From: Deltaproteobacteria bacterium
Lineage (GTDB): Bacteria > Myxococcota > Polyangia > Haliangiales > Haliangiaceae
Direction: 5' to 3'
Length of the DNA stretch: 6,425 nucleotides
Assembly (NCBI GenBank): GCA_018262455.1
Contig: JAGSPR010000387.1
Span: 1 to 6,425, forward strand
Every line of letters begins with the position of its first letter. Within the stretch, counting starts at the first letter, position 1. The notes under the pieces were generated by a model. The model did not search any database and was not told where the DNA came from. It saw only the letters and a list, made by a program, of their open reading frames with translations. Made by a program: the position numbers and the translations under genes. Below are positions 6,076 to 6,425 of this stretch, piece after piece.

Positions 6076-6085
6076 CGTCGAGGAG

Positions 6086-6425
6086 TTAATCGTTCTCGTC
6101 GGAGAGCCCGACGACGAGCGCCGGGTGAGCACCCTGGATCTCGAGCAAGACCTCGCGCATCGGAGCGTCGAGGTACCAGGCGACCGTATTGGACGTGCGA
6201 TCGGGATTCGCCCCGGCCAGGTAGTCCACCCCGCGTGCGAGCTCGGCTCCGCTGACGTCGGTGAGGACGAGCACACTCCCCGAAGCACGACCCTGGTGCA
6301 TCTCGGTGGTCGCACCGAACCGGGGCAGGACCGCGTTACTGCCGTCGAGGCGCAGGCATACCGAGCCGGTGTTGGCCGGGACCTCGACGTGCATTCCCGT
6401 CGCGACCACCGCCTCGACGCACGCG
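6086..6425 (-). CDS. Unrecognised protein, C-terminal part (N-terminus off the right edge)
   Basis: The minus-strand frame is open from the right edge to TAA at 6086-6088 and gives 112 residues with GC-rich third positions. I do not recognise the family. The visible part is mostly beta-like with few charged helices: VEVPANTGSVCLRLDG, then SGSVLVLTDVSGAELARGVDY, NTVAWYLDAPMREVLLEIQG and a final HPALVVGLSDEND, suggesting the last strands of a beta sandwich. A GTG at 6407-6409 or ATG at 6392-6394 could start a short protein of about 100 residues, but the frame reads naturally through them to the edge (A-C-V-E-A-V-V) and neither has a properly spaced ribosome binding site, so truncation by the window is more likely. 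It lies 51 bp upstream of the large lipoprotein gene on the same strand, separated by a terminator-like hairpin. Confidence 0.7.
   Translation of the reverse strand, partial: ACVEAVVATGMHVEVPANTGSVCLRLDGSNAVLPRFGATTEMHQGRASGSVLVLTDVSGAELARGVDYLAGANPDRTSNTVAWYLDAPMREVLLEIQGAHPALVVGLSDEND

Overview
The window is uniformly GC-rich. Its genes favour codons ending in G or C, often start at GTG, and include two eukaryote-like Ser/Thr protein kinases and two calcium- or adhesion-type lipoproteins. This combination fits a Myxococcota (myxobacterial) chromosome, perhaps the Haliangium/Kofleria side. The taxonomic call is inference, since there is no rRNA or marker gene here. I see no mobile element, CRISPR array, tRNA or rRNA.

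Layout from left to right. (1) Positions 1-696, minus strand: N-terminal part of a Ser/Thr kinase with an anti-sigma-like zinc-finger leader, cut by the left edge inside the activation segment. (2) 697-764: short divergent intergenic region. (3) 765-1247, plus strand: SRPBCC-fold (polyketide cyclase/START-like) protein. (4) 1203-2996, minus strand: a complete 597-residue Ser/Thr kinase with about six C-terminal transmembrane helices. Its 3' end overlaps the SRPBCC gene by 45 bp, tail to tail and in codon register. (5) 3023-3949, minus strand: a lipoprotein with thrombospondin type 3 calcium-binding repeats and a beta-rich C-terminal domain, 26 bp upstream of the kinase and probably its operon partner. 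(6) 3950-4268: a mostly non-coding gap that holds a likely 28-codon membrane peptide (4078-4164, plus strand) followed at once by a GC hairpin. (7) 4269-4655, plus strand: VanZ-like membrane protein. (8) 4658-6034, minus strand: 458-residue lipoprotein with a carboxypeptidase-regulatory-like beta domain and a glutamine-amidotransferase-like domain, ending 2 bp from the VanZ stop. (9) 6035-6085: spacer with a good terminator hairpin. (10) 6086-6425, minus strand: C-terminal end of an unrecognised protein running off the right edge.

Much of the window encodes proteins of the cell envelope or phosphosignalling: two kinases, two lipoproteins, a VanZ-like protein and a small membrane peptide. The clearest functional pairing is the TSP3 lipoprotein with the polytopic membrane kinase. 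It could be an outer or periplasmic component and an inner-membrane kinase, but only gene order supports that. I found no clearly new multi-gene system. The items most worth a second look are the tiny membrane ORF with its hairpin, the codon-register antisense overlap, and the kinase with a polytopic membrane tail.
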